From: Cardinalis cardinalis
Taxonomy: Eukaryota > Chordata > Aves > Passeriformes > Cardinalidae
DNA length: 64,000 bases
NCBI GenBank assembly: GCA_014549065.1
Contig: JACDOX010000007.1
Location: 10,585,648 to 10,649,647, forward strand
Reading direction: 5' to 3'
How positions within the stretch are numbered: position 1 is the stretch's first letter; every line of letters begins with the position of its first letter. The translations under genes were made by a program, and so were the position numbers. Positions 36,899-49,500 of this stretch are shown here, piece after piece. A model generated the notes under the pieces. It made no database searches, was not told the origin of the DNA, and was given only the letters and a program-made list of their open reading frames with translations.

Positions 36899-37035
36899 AA
36901 CAGAATCACAGAATATTTATTGGAAGAGAACCACAAGNATCATCAAATCCAGTTCTGGAGNGAATGGCCCATATGGGGATCAAACCCACAACACCAGCAT
37001 TAGTAGCACCATGCTCTAACCAACTGAGCTAAGCA
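36899..37035 (-). mobile_element. tRNA-Ile-headed, CR1-tailed SINE (TguSINE1-like)
   Basis: Read on the minus strand it starts with a tRNA-like head: the A-box region TTAGCTCAGTTGGTTAGAGC, then a TGGTG-stem with loop CTACTAA, then the B-box region GGGTTTGATCCCC, and an acceptor-like end ATGGGCCA. The order and spacing match a tRNA-Ile gene, with an anticodon position now reading ACT instead of AAT. Directly after it comes a CR1-type 3' tail (CCAGAACTGGATTTGATGAT on the minus strand, ending ATTCTGTGATTCTG). This chimera corresponds to the SINE family reported from passerine birds as TguSINE1, which uses CR1 machinery. The stems are decayed, so it is not a functional tRNA. Ambiguous bases lie at 36938 and 36961. 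Family name from memory; a database match would confirm it. Confidence 0.85.
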
Positions 37036-40000
37036 ATAAACTCCTGAGGGAGAAGATAAAAGTTGAGGAACTTTGATAAGAATTAATCAACTAAACAGAA
37101 AAACAACTGGAAAGGAGGTTTTTACAATGTAACACACTTGCATGCCAACTTTTTCCACTATTCTCTCAGGGTCCTGATGGAACTGCTGATACAGCTACAC
37201 ACAAAATTAAGCAAGATCAGAGTTTTGTATATATCCTAGAACAGAGATCTGATCAAGCATTAATTTTCTTTGTTATTTAANACACAACCCATTTCTTTAG
37301 CCCTCCCCTTGGTATTTCAGTCTCTTCAACAAAACAGATAGCTGTTGTTTTATTTGTAAAACCCAGGCAGTTTCCTCTGTGTTTCTTGCTAAATGTGGCG
37401 GGAGTGTACGTGGTACAGCATGACCTTAGTACAGGCCTTTCCTGCTGTGTTAGGGAGGGGGTTAGGTGGNTTTCCCCAGGGCTATGCAACACAAATGTGT
37501 TATAGGGGACCAATACAGGCTTTTCTATATCATTACAATACAAACATATTATGATGATTTTTGTAACTGAGCAAAAGAGCAAGAAGTGTGGCATCTCAAG
37601 GACCTAGAGATCGTCATGTTCCCTCAAAAAACTTAAGNTGAAACTTCACCTGGGAAAATGAGATTGAAGGTGAACTGAGTAAGATGACTTTCTGATTCCA
37701 CAAAGAAAATCTTACATGTATTATGCATTCCCCAAGCAGCAAATGTGAAGCTTTGACAGTTTTCTGTTATAATTTTAGTTCAGTTCTTCTGCTTTATCTT
37801 ACAATGGTGAGGCTATCTTCAATTGTTTATTCAAATAATCACTGAAATATGTACTGAGGAAAAAAATTAATGTCAGTATTCACATTCTGTTGTAGCAATT
37901 CTCTTTTTTGTGAAAACTGTAAACAAAAGCTGACACAGCATTAATAAGCTACTGTCAGTGTAATTAGTATGAAGAAGAGACACGTTTCCCAAAGGAATGC
38001 CTAATCCTTTTCATTTCTATTTATCACAGCAGCTTACTAGTAAACAAATCTGTGCTTATTTTACTTCATGTAACCTATTCACTCTTNTTTCCAAAACAGG
38101 GTTCACTCGAGCAAACTCTTGCTACCATAGCTACCAGGCTACCTACACTTANAGCAAGAGCTGTGTCCTCTTCTTGTTTGCTTCTGCAGGGGAGAGTTAA
38201 TCTGGGTGAGCATAAAGGAGCAAAGCCTCTGTTATCTTACATGAATGAAAGAATAAACATTTGTTTAATGTGGCAGATGACTTAAAGGAATGAGAATAAT
38301 ATGAAGATGCTTTATGATATTATTAGTAANAGCATATAAGCTTGAAACACAGGACTGTCTAACCACAGCTTTCAGTCTGGTTATAGCTGGATGTAGCTGT
38401 CCTGGTGTAGGCCATGGATTTTTGTGCAGTTAAATAACAACTGTGCTGTTGGGAAAAGGTTTTTCTACAACCTGAGGAGTTTCATGCTGTTGCAAGAATT
38501 CTGGAGTCAGTAACAGATGTCAGTCAAACCCAGCTTTTNCCCCAGTAGAGATAAGGGAGCTTAAGCAGCAAGGCTGGGAGGAGCCCTTCAGGCACCCGTG
38601 GGTGCAAGGGTGGGTAATCAGTGCTCATGTGATTTGACACTCAGCTGCAGCCTCTGCTAGCAACCTCTGAATCAGACGTGCCTGCCATTTCCCTCAATTC
38701 AAGGGGCTAAGGATGAGAAAATGTGATGGAAAATGAAGGGTGCTTATCTGGTCATGGAATAATGGTGTTACTTATAAACAGTGAAGCAGACACAGAAAGT
38801 TTAACAGCAATATGTTATAGAAAAATTTAAATGCGGACTGCTTAGACAGATTTTTTTTTTAATATAGAAAAGTCACTTTTATCAAAAAAAATTGATCTGT
38901 CTGCCAGTTATTCTAGATATATTCAAAATGCAATTGTAAATATATTAGATTGAGATAGTGTCTGGTATTTCCAAAAAGCAATACAGGGCACAGAGCCAGT
39001 GAATTGCAGGGTTTTTATGAGGCTGCAGTGCCTGTAACTAATGGATGGTCAAAGCTTTGAAGTGCTGTTCTACCCAGAGAAGAATCACTCTCAGCCTGAC
39101 TGGAGAGGCAACAGTTTCATCTCAAGTAATTTCATACCATAATCATCCTGGTTNTCTGCTTAAGCAGGTGATGGTCCTCATTCAGGCCTTTCATTTTGAT
39201 TCTGCAATGTTGACATTACTGATGTTAAAATTATACACATTAATTAGTAGTGCTCCATTATGTCCCGTTCCAAAAGCCTGAAAGTAACAATGATGTAATG
39301 GTTACTCACAGACTTTATTCTGCTAAAACCCTCAGGAATCACTGAGTGCCCTGGCAGTACTGGTAGTAGACAGAGGAAACCAGTGCCTGTGGCATCATGA
39401 GCAAGCACTGTGTATCTTCACATGGCTGCCCACTGCAGCCCAACNCACCCCATGGCCATCAATCTACCAGCAAAACAGTCACAAGCTGGAATGCTACAGA
39501 AAAGCTTGTGTTAGGTGGCTAATTTTTTTAACTTACCAACCTGACACACACTGTCCATGTTTATTTCTAATACTTACTCTACCCACTGTCCCAAACACGA
39601 TCCATTAAGGTTAAGGATTCCTCTGTCTTCATGCATCAGTCATTCTAAGNTGCATTAGTTCAACTCCAGTGTATTTAAGGACTTATCATTAATTTAATAC
39701 AGCTTGTACCNAGATTTGTAAATGTAAAGTACTGTCTAAAGACTAACCATTAATAATTATCAGATCCTTCTTAAAATTATACAAGTACATCCATATTTTG
39801 CCCCATCTACCATCCTTGCTGGGAATACAATTTCTCCATCGGATTTTATCTGTAGAGAGATGGATGTGGGTCCTCCAGAGCAGTTTGTTTCAGACACCTG
39901 TGTTCAGTTCAAGCTCTGTGTTGCACCANGTAGTCCCCTTCTCTGCCTGATGCCCCCTTTCTGTGTGCATGTTCAGCAATAGTGTGCATCATCTCAGGAG

Positions 40001-43000
40001 CTAAGGTTTTGTCCTCAGCTTCCTGGAAACACAAAGTACCCTTTATCAGGGACTCAGTGTTTTCTGTGCTGTAATTGTGGCTTCAGNTGTGATTTTGCCA
40101 CAGTGTGGGGCAATTCTTCTGCTTCTTCTGCAGTCCATTTGCAAATATTCAGTCAGTCCAAATATCACATCTTGCTTGGACTGGATTTTGCACACACTTG
40201 CCTGCTAGTGAAAAAGAGCAAAGATAACTGTGCAACAGTGAACTCCCTCAGGGAAGAAGTAGTGGTGGAGAGGAGCCCAAACCAAAAGCTTATTTTCTAC
40301 ACAATTTCCATACTTCACCCACAAGGTCTGCTCTTGAAGATTTACTGAGATGAGGCACACACACCTTTGGCTTTAATATTTGTGGAGGAGCAATGCACCG
40401 TATTCCAAAGCCTTTCTGATTTCTGTGGGGCTCTTCTTTCAGGCAATACTACTGCAAGGTTGAAGGGGCCAGTGTTGGGCGAGTCAGAGCTGGAGAATTT
40501 CACAAGTGACTTTGACAGGAGGTAAAATTTTATATTTTCTTGTCAAAAAATGCAACACTTGGAAAAAATTCAGGTCTTCAAGAAGAATGGTTCATCCAGG
40601 GAACACTTAAACTTGCTGTGGGCTGTCCGAACATGACACACTTCCTCTCCTTTTCCTGCTCAGATTGTCCACTGAAGTAGGTAACACTACCAGCAGACTT
40701 ACTGTGGGGAAGACACTTCCACATACAAGGCCTTAGTGGAAGATAAGTTTGCAAAGTACNAACCAGAACTAAAAACTAGAGGAAAAAAAGATGTTTTCAT
40801 GTTTGATTTTTCTGTTCCAAATCTTATTCCATCATGTGTTGATGATTTGTTCTGANAGTTGATGACCAGATAAGAGTGGTAAAGTTTCTTTCTCTCTTGA
40901 GGAGAGTTTGGTGGAACTTTGTTGGTTCACTATCAAAATCTCTCAAGTATCAGACTGCTGATCTCTGTCAGCCAGTAAAGGCTGACCCAAATTATGTCTA
41001 CCAATCTGCAGTAGAATGGTAAACACCATCCTATCATCAACTAGTATTGAAATAAACCCCTAGCATTCGATATCAGATAAAAATGTAATGAGTGATAAAT
41101 TGATTCCATTTACAAGATAAAACCAGTTTGATCATAGGATTATTAAATATTAAACTGTGGTATTTAGCACTCTTGCACATTTTAGGCATATGTGCCTGTT
41201 TCAATCAGGAATAGGCAGACTCACTTCATATCTCTTTCTTCTGCTGTATATGGCATAAAACGAAAAATATATTTGCTTCTATTTCCTGCACTGCTAGAAT
41301 CTGAACAAGAACTTTTGATTGTTGTTCAACCCAAGAATAAGTATCTTTTCTCTTTATAGACATCCTAATCTTTACTTAATTCAATAAAAGCCATAGACTT
41401 TAAAATTTAAGCATTTTGTGACTGTTAAAAAGAAGGTAAATAGTCATTTTGAGTAGCTCATTTCAAATCCAATTCTAATGAGCCAAACACTGTTAGCAGA
41501 CCTTATACTGATTTTTGGTTATTTGAATTTTATTTTCACACTGCTGAAATAATTCTCACACTGCTGAAATAGTACACATATTCAGTAGAACAAATAAACT
41601 TTTAATGAAATCTAAAGCCTCCATAGATCATGTGAAACAATATTCAAGNACATTTAGGTTTATATTGCCACAGCTAAAACTTATACCTGAATGGGCATGG
41701 GTGATGAGACAACAGAGAAATACAATTGCTGCCACTGAGAAAGTGTTTAAGCTACNAATACTGTAAGTGAAATAGTTTTGAAGATAGTAAAAATGAAATG
41801 TGGATCTACCATCAGGAAAGATAAAATATAGAGTAAACAATATTTTTAGAATACTGAAAGGTAATATGTAAGTTTTAATGTGGTCTATTTGCACATTTTT
41901 AATCTTCTTTTTTTTTTATTTTATTACAGACTTGTTTATGACTTAGCTTCCAGGCTATTCTTCTTCAAAACCCAGACAAACCACTTCACAGTATTTTACA
42001 ATAAATATGTCTGGGAAAAGTCTTCTGTGAACAAGTCAGTTTAAAAATATTCTTCAGCATGTATATTTGTTTTGGTGGTTGTTACTCATCACTTCTCAAA
42101 GCCCTGAGGAATTCATTAACACTTTTTTAGCTAGTACTTTTTATCTTTCAGCGGTTCATTTCTTTGTGACATAGGTACATGTGTTTGTGGGAGTGTGCAG
42201 AGGATAAATTCTATGCACCAAAATACATTAAAAAGAGAAAAAGAAAAGTTAATCAATCCAAATGTTCAATAAATATGAAAAATTAATCCCACTCTTCCTG
42301 GAAATGTGCAANGAAAACTAAATAAATTTACATGTAGAGATATGTTTTCTCTCCTTTTTTACTTTACCACCACCACTTTATAACACTTCTTCCTTCAGAC
42401 CTATCTACAGAAATCTTTTTCAAGTCTCATTATTTGCTTTTTATCCACAGATTTGCTTGGTGAATCCCATTTAATCTTCATCTGATCTCCATGCTCTACC
42501 CCACTCTTGTCTTGGTTCAGGGCCATTGGTCCTCATCTCCTGTCTACCTCTTATTGCTCTTGTTCAACAGTAAATATCTCTCTCTCTCTCATCTGTCACT
42601 GTTTCTGTCCTAAGCTTTCACCCCTCCAGATTATTTCTCATTATATCCTTCCTGCTTGTCAAAACATTACCCAGCAGCTGCTGATGCTCCTGCCCCATCC
42701 GTTTCAGCTTCTCCTTCCATCTCTGTGACCAGGCAGCCTGGCAGCTGGTGTGCCTTGACTTCTTCTGCAAGTCTATCACTTGTCCCATCTTCACCTAAAT
42801 CACATTTTTTTTTCCACCAGGATTGTCCAGGATGCATGGAGAGCTTGGAGCTTGCCTGGAGCAGACATGTGAGACATAATGGAAACCAAGATTTTACAAT
42901 TGGTCACGTGGAACAGCCTTTTTAACAGGAAAAGGAGCAGAATTTGTATTTTTATAAATATTTTACCATAAAGTTTTGATTAACAGCATTTTCTTGCTGC

Positions 43001-43700
43001 TTGGAGTAACACCACACAACTGTATGTGTGTTCACTGGTTAAAATAGCAGATGTTTTTGAAATGCAGCTTGAGCACATAGTTATGTACACACAAATATGT
43101 TCATGCGCTTAGGTTAATCCTGCTTTATTATCTTAAAGAAGAATTTAATGGTTTAGATGTAAGTTTTTATTATTCATTCACTGGCNCTTTTATTTATTCA
43201 TGTAGTTTTACTCTAAGCCTTTAAGCTATCATAGATATTTTATATGACAGCACTTAATNGTGTTCATCCACCAGAAATGCTGATTGAAAATTAAAATGTT
43301 CCTGCTCATTTCTTTCTGGGGATATGCACATTGAAGATTAATAGATTCATTTTTATTACGTACATGAAAGAAACAGGACTTGTTAAGATGGTGAAATCCT
43401 TAAATTGATAGTTTCATAACTAGAAAATCTACCTGAAGCAGTTAGTTTGGGCTTTAATGGGTGCTCTACTTTAGCCATGATCAGCTCACTAGCGGTCCTA
43501 GTACTTGAGCTTTATCTTCATTATCAGTTTAATGAACTGAAAAAAGAGAGAACCAAGCTAAGAGCATGAACCTTCCATGAAAGTATGCTGAAACTCATTA
43601 TAAGTGATGTAAATTCATTAAGCAGGGGGTAAACTGCCTTTCACGGCAGATGANGTCCATTCCTGCATTTTTCTGGGAATGGAGGAGAAATGAGGGATCC
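37036..43700. other. Unassigned AT-rich noncoding DNA
   Basis: No gene is recognisable. Frames are at most 105 codons and carry no motif I know. A 20-base tandem unit lies at 41536-41571. A pyrimidine-rich stretch lies at about 42350-42800, including a (TC)n run near 42577-42589. I found no LINE, SINE or LTR in these 6.7 kb. Confidence 0.5.
41536..41571. repeat. 20-bp tandem unit, about 1.8 copies
   Basis: TCACACTGCTGAAATA occurs at 41536 and again at 41556. Confidence 0.85.
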
Positions 43701-43781
43701 CACAACATTGCTCATAGGAAGAGTAGATGAAGGGGATTTTCATTTCAGCGCATCCCTCTGCCCATGGAGTGAGCTGAACAG

Positions 43782-43994
43782 ATGGCCAGGCTGTCCTTGG
43801 TCCTCTTTCTCCTGTCCTCAGCACTGGCCTCAAGGAGTGCTGGGAGCAATCTCCTTCTTATTGCCTGTCCCCTGCCCCTCCTCTCTAGAGAGGTGATGTT
43901 CACACTCCCTTTCCTTGCAGAAGTGGGCCAAGGGGTTTGCAGGGCAGAGCCAGTGCTGAAGCCCCTCAAGAAGAAAAGTCCTTTCAGGGTGTGA
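43782..43994 (+). other. 70-codon frame with signal-peptide-like start; doubtful
   Basis: The frame opens MARLSLVLFLLSSALAS: a short basic N-terminus, a hydrophobic core of about 12 residues and an A-L-A motif suited to signal peptidase cleavage. It ends KPLKKKSPFRV, a basic tail. No family comes to mind, and the mature part has only two cysteines. The hydrophobic core is encoded by CTTTCTCCTGTCCTCAG, which looks like a splice-acceptor pyrimidine tract and would encode Leu/Phe/Ser anyway. A second acceptor-like tract (CCCTTTCCTTGCAG) ends at 43920. The ATG context is weak at -3 (C). I consider it probably noncoding. Confidence 0.12.
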
Positions 43995-46276
43995 GTGCCC
44001 TACTCATGCCCTACTCTTGCCCTGGGCCCCCTGACAGCAAGCACTTCCCCACTGCTGCCATCCTCCCTGANGTAAAGAAGGGAATTAGACTGGGCCTGAG
44101 GTCCATAGACCTGTTTTTTCCTGGCTGAGGGAAATCACATCACATTTTCAGTCTCAAAGAAAAAGAGATTCATCCACTTTTCTTTCCCTGTCAAAGCTCA
44201 AGAGGACGAGCTATGACTAGGAGGGAAAACTAGAGAGGCACTGCCTATAAGACAAGTACATCAGAGAAATATGATCCAAATTCACAATTTACTGGATATC
44301 TGGGGTNCTCCTGAGCACCTGGATGTGGCATGTCCACTTTGGGCTTAAACCCACCGTGTTCCTCATAGTCTTATCAGGTTGTGTTGAGGGAAAGAAGAGA
44401 AATATTTGCTATAGTTACACATTTAACCCCAGGGACGGCATGCCTTTGACCTTGAAAGACAACAGCAGATTTTTGCTTTTGAGCTAGGCCTCTCCTAGTT
44501 GGGAAATGAATGTTGGATATCTTCAGCTGCTAACGAATTCCTTTCTGCCTAAAATAAAAATGAAAAGGAGGNAATGGCCAGTTTTTCTGGGCAGATGCCA
44601 GTCTAAAGGCTGGGTTCAATATGTTGGGTATGGAATAAATGGCTGTGAAACACTTACCCCGGAGATAAATTTGCTCCCAGACATCCAAGTATTTCAGTGT
44701 TTGTATACCTCATATCCTGTAACACAGTCATATACCATCTTCTTGTGTCAAATCAGAAATATCAGTAGAGAAATAGAAAGAATCATGGGGNTTTTTTATT
44801 TCTTTAGCCCAGTTGCATAATATTAGTCATTGTGGTCTTACATTAAGAGATTTTTCAGAAGAAATATACACCTTGTGCTTGAGATTAGGTTAATTTGTAT
44901 GANATGTCTATTTTTGCTGTAATATGTTCTCCTGCTTGCCACAAGCAAAGAAAATTGGGAAGAGGAAATCTCCTTCTGACTTATAGGATCAAAATAGAGA
45001 GCAATGTGGAAAACTGAATATGTGTCCAGATGTTATGGTTTGCTGTCAGCTCNATCACTGGGACTAGCAGACCTGCACCACATAGAAGCGATGGCAGGTG
45101 AAATATCCCAAGTACAAGATGGAAGTGGGTTTGGTGGCTTTGTTTGGAATTGCACCCAACTACACAGAGTGAGCATGACGCCTATTTGCAAACGTTAAAT
45201 GGTTTAGGATTCAATGCATCACTCTTCTCTCTAAACACGTGCATCACAGCCGTGAAAAAGTAACGTTAGTTGTAAGTTCAAGCCTCGTGCCCAACATTCC
45301 CCAACTGGCAAGTCTTTAATTACATTAACATTCACATTTGCTTGCTCCCATGTTCCTAAAATGAAGATTAATTTTCATCATGTCAAAGTTCTGAATGTCA
45401 CAGGATTTCTGTAGTCATCATTCACAAGACGTGCCAGGAAGTAAAAGTGAAAGCAATTCCAGCTGTTGGTGTGGAATTCTGGAGGTTGATGAGAACTAAT
45501 TACACAATCATCTGAGAAGAAATATGTAGTGCTAACCCACATCTTGATATGTATAACTTTGTTAATGCTTTGCTTAAATTTTGAAGTAGTAATGTGATTT
45601 CTACAAGCTGTAATGCATGCTTTGTTCCTAGTTAGTGTCTGCAGGCAGTAAAATTGTTGGGGACATAGTAGGTAGAGAAGGTAAGTTGCTATAAATTGAA
45701 AAAATAATTGAAAGCTCTGAGTTACNAGTAAGAATTGTGCTCTGTGCTATAATTTGGGTGGAGGGGCATTCATGATTTATGTTAGCAATAAAGAAAGGAA
45801 CTTATAATAATGTAGCTGCTTTATTAATGTAGTTATTAATTTATTCTTTATTATGCATGTGAAGAGAGACGAATTATCTCATAAACATCCTTTCCTAAAG
45901 ACTGTGCACTAAATGAATGGTAAACAAGGCTGTGGTTGCAGCAGCAGGTAGGAATAGGAAAAGTGTTGTGCAGAGCAAGATAATGAATGTCTTGGATTGA
46001 GAACCAGCATCAGAGATTCTGCATAGCTGTTATGGCTTTTGACTTTTTTATTCAACTGCAGCTGCTTTCCTGTTTCTCCTTGTTTCTGGAAGAAGATGTA
46101 TTACAGCAAAGCTTAGCAAGCTCCTGAAGCTGAAGTGACAGTAGAAGCGCAGGACAAGTAACAGAAATCTTAACAANTTCTACAACAGCTCCACATGTTG
46201 GTGCACAAAGAACATCTGAGATGCTGATTTCAGACTTCTTCCCTGGTGAAATCCTTCTAGAATATGGGTAAATGCC

Positions 46277-46310
46277 TTTTTTTTTTTTTTAATTGTTGTT
46301 GTTGTTGTTG
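46277..46310. repeat. T14 run followed by (TTG)n
   Basis: Fourteen T are followed by AA and six TTG units. It may be the reverse complement of a retroposon tail, but no body is recognisable next to it. Confidence 0.9.
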
Positions 46311-47855
46311 AGGAAGTGTCTAAATGCTGTTGTGATGTCTTAAACACCCAATTTATCCATGAGGAGAGGGCTAAAGAGGCCATGTTCTGCTAAGGCTTGG
46401 ATGTGCTTTCAGTTGTTCCAAAGCAAGTCTTAGGCAGATAAGGAGTGTTCCTGCAGTTGTATAAAAGCTCAGGTATCCCAGGCAGCCTTCACCCCACTGA
46501 ACTACTCCNTCCCATGAAACTCCTCTGCACTGGCATTTTCCTGAGCTGACAGACAGGCAGTTCAGCCACTAAATTACCTTGCCCAGATGTGCTCCAGAGA
46601 AAGAGAAAGATGCTGCAGGCTGTTCAGACAACAAAAGGAAGTCAGAAAGCAGCACATGGAGGAATTGGGAAAACATGGCTCTGGTCTGAGGTTGTGCAGT
46701 AGAAGGGCAGAAATTGAATGTGCTTGTGGATCTGCACTTGGGAAAGGAGATGCTTTACTTTCCTTCCAATACAATAATTTAACATCACATTTCCTGTGTA
46801 GCTGGGACTTTACCTATTGTTCTTTCCTACACTGAAAATTTCAAGGCAAAACCACAAGAAGATAGCTGATTTTGAGACATCAAGCTTAACGAATTCCCAT
46901 TTATTGAAAGTTGAATTCAGTGCCAACATGCTGCTGTTGCACTTTTGTTGCTCTGCCGTAACAACTTCTGCCTTTGCAGCACACTCCCTCTAGACAACTC
47001 AGGAGTGCTCACTGCAGAAAGGAGATTTCTGCTACTCCTGCAGTGCATCACCTACTTTGTGCTGTCAGCAGTTTGCAAGATTTCAGTACGAATCTTCTCT
47101 GTGTATTTGACCAGACAGCAGAGGCTGTCCTTTCAGCTGGCAGCCTGGCTATTGCACTGCACCAAGCAAGCCCCAGTCAGGAGTTCCTTCCCCTCCTCAT
47201 GGTTTCCTGCCCTTTTACTTGCATTACTACAAGTCAGGCTGAAACCACAAGTTGGAAGAGGGAATAGGACATCAATTTCAGCAGCAATGCAGTCCTAGAT
47301 TGGGTTGAACTGACATAGAAATGGCACTCTCCAGAGCTATGCAAGGTTATTCCCAGACACTTAGCAGAAGTGGTCCATTGAAGTCTGGCCTTTTTTTCCA
47401 GGGGATGTCACATCCTAACTACATGAAATTCAGTTTTTTATCTTTCCATTAGTGGTAACAAGCTGGTTTCTGACTGATTCACCAACTATCTTTCATCAAG
47501 TGTGTTCTGCTCATGCCTAACAACGTACCCAGTATTTGACTGCCCCCACAGCACTGCAATCCCTGTTACTCTCTGGTGCTTCTGAACGGGTTGATGTGAA
47601 TAGAGTTCATCCCAGCTCCATCTGAAATTCAGCAATTCCCATGCTCAGAGGGATTGTTAGGCCTGCCCTGACCAGAGCTGGCTATCAAAGGCCACTGCTG
47701 GACATTGCTGGCCACTGGAAGCAATCTCAGCTGCTGGCTGAGGATCACTTTGTGGCAAAGAGAAGGGGTTTTCATAGGGCAAATATTTATTTTGAGCACA
47801 TGGACAAAACAGAGAGGGAGACGATACAAGAGACATCATAAAATCATATATTTGT

Positions 47856-47880
47856 TAATCAATTAAGGAGTAATTGATTA
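47856..47880. promoter_or_regulatory. Candidate paired homeodomain dimer sites
   Basis: TAATCAATTA at 47856-47865 and its exact complement TAATTGATTA at 47871-47880 are separated by AGGAG. Each is a TAAT-NN-ATTA arrangement, the spacing (P2) known for cooperative dimers of paired-class homeodomains. Two such sites back to back form a 25-base inverted repeat. It may be a binding cluster or only a small inverted duplication in AT-rich DNA. Confidence 0.35.
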
Positions 47881-49268
47881 CTTACAAGAAGAGCAATCAA
47901 GCCATTTTAGGAGCACTTGTTTTCAAATTGCTTGTATCTGGCAATCAAATGGAATAATAGATCTGTGTGGGGGCATGACTGACAGACTGACTTGCATTAC
48001 AACTTGCTGGAATAACATAAATGTTCGATCTAGGCTTTACCTGTGTGAAAACTGTAAAATAGGTGCTGAGTTTGTGGAATCAGTGGCAAGGACTACATAC
48101 TGGTTGGACACAACCTCCCTGTACCTCAAGAGATGCTCTCAGCCTGAAACTGAAATGGGCACCATTTTCCCTCATGAAAAGGCAATAGTATACTTGAGAT
48201 AGATCTGCCCAGCTTGTCTTACAGTTTCTCAGAAATGCACTTATCTCATCCCTGGNGAGTGTTTTACGGAAATATATTTACTTAAAATGTATGCAAAGGA
48301 TTTCCAAAAAGCAGATAAATTATGAAATGCTCAGTAACACAAACTGGGAGAGGTGGTTGCAGTATCTTTTTGTATATTTTCTAGGACATTCGGGGTTCAA
48401 ATACATAACTGGTGAGGTCTGCAGAGGTATCATAGTGAACTGCAACCTGCAAAAATAAATTACAAGCCATTTAGATATTTCAGAAAACCCTCCTAAATGC
48501 ATAATCATTTTCTTTAGGAACCCAGTGCTTCCAGAAATCATGCCCACTTCTCATATCTGCAAATGCCTATACAATGCAGGACACAGCTCCAAGGGAAAGG
48601 AATTTACTGTAAACCAAGTCCTTCTCATAAGTGATTTGGATGAGCAGAGAGAGATTTAGAATTCGAACCACTGCTGGTAAATAATTGAGCTCCAGACTTC
48701 AGGATAATGAATTGTTTTTGAAATCATCCAGTCCATCCCTGTTTACAAGAACATTTTTAAAAAATATTCTTATATTTTAAAAAAATTATCACTACATTTT
48801 TTCCTTTGCAAAAGGATCAATGTTACAATAATTGCATTAATGAGACCTTGGTGGTGAATGCAAATACAAAGCCACTTAAAGTGATTTTTGCTCCATTGAT
48901 TGTGCTGGTTTNTTAAATTCTTTCTTTGCAATATTTTGGCTTAATTTCTCTCTCTTCAGTTACTGTGGCATCAAAAGGTTCCCCTCCCCCACCATTACAT
49001 CACTAGCATTCTCCTGAAAACTCCAATGTAGAATCTCTACCCCAAAATNAATGTCTAGTGACAGATAATAGCAAAGAGTAGTTAGTTGGCAATCCTTTTA
49101 AATGTGGCTTCGAACACTGACTGCTGAGCCAAGCCATGTGGCCTGAAGCTATAGAGACACAGATCTCTGCCTCCAATAGCTGGTGAGCAGTGAGCAAGAC
49201 AACTACTGAAAGGATCTTCTTCTGAAAGATTTCTTGCTTGTTATGCTGTGAAGCTGTCAGAAAGGTCT

Positions 49269-49500
49269 GCAGAATCATAGAATGGTTTGGGTTGGAAGGA
49301 CCCAAAGATGTTCTAGTTCCAACCCTCTGCCATGAACAGGGATGCCACCCACCGGAGCAGGGCTCAAAGCCCCATCCCNCCTGGCCTTGAACACTGCCAG
49401 GAATGGGACATCCACAACTTCTCTGGGCAACCTGTTCCAGTGCCACCAGTGTCAAAGGCTTTGCACAACTCCAAGTACATGTCATCTGGTCTAGTAGCTT
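49269..49500 (-). mobile_element. Rearranged CR1 LINE: 3' end joined to RT fragment
   Basis: The left end (CAGAATCATAGAATGGTTTG, then GGGTTGGAAGGACCCAAAG) is the reverse complement of a CR1 3' terminus. It runs through the typical tail (CTGGCCTTGAACACTGCCAG, CACAACTTCTCTGGGCAACC) to about 49446. On the minus strand the next sequence upstream is not the ORF2 C-terminus but a reverse-transcriptase piece with MYLELCKAFDT, the counterpart of the CR1 V-YLD-SKAFDT motif (read in a different frame from the long open frame that crosses here). The join therefore connects KAFDT to the region of the HWNRLPRE block. The RT catalytic motif and thumb are deleted. The 185-codon open frame across 49560-49003 is an accident of this copy and its flanks. 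Confidence 0.8.

Larger units (their letters stand above)
43995..49268. other. Unassigned noncoding DNA
   Basis: No gene is recognisable. The two overlapping frames at 46945-47298 (plus, 117 and 97 codons) lack known motifs. The patch at about 45280-45860 is AT-rich with several TAATTA-type cores and little simple repeat, the kind of sequence in which conserved noncoding elements are found, but I cannot assess conservation. There is a T-run plus (TTG)n at 46277-46310 and a double homeodomain-like site at 47856-47880. Confidence 0.5.

Noticed and set aside
36966..37035. Functional tRNA-Ile gene
   Set aside because: Stems are mismatched, the anticodon position has changed, and it is fused to a CR1 tail, so it is a SINE head.
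48716..48745. Possible additional CR1 tail (ATCATCCAGTCCATCCCTG)
   Set aside because: Only about 20 bases resemble CR1 and the flanks do not, so it is too short to support.
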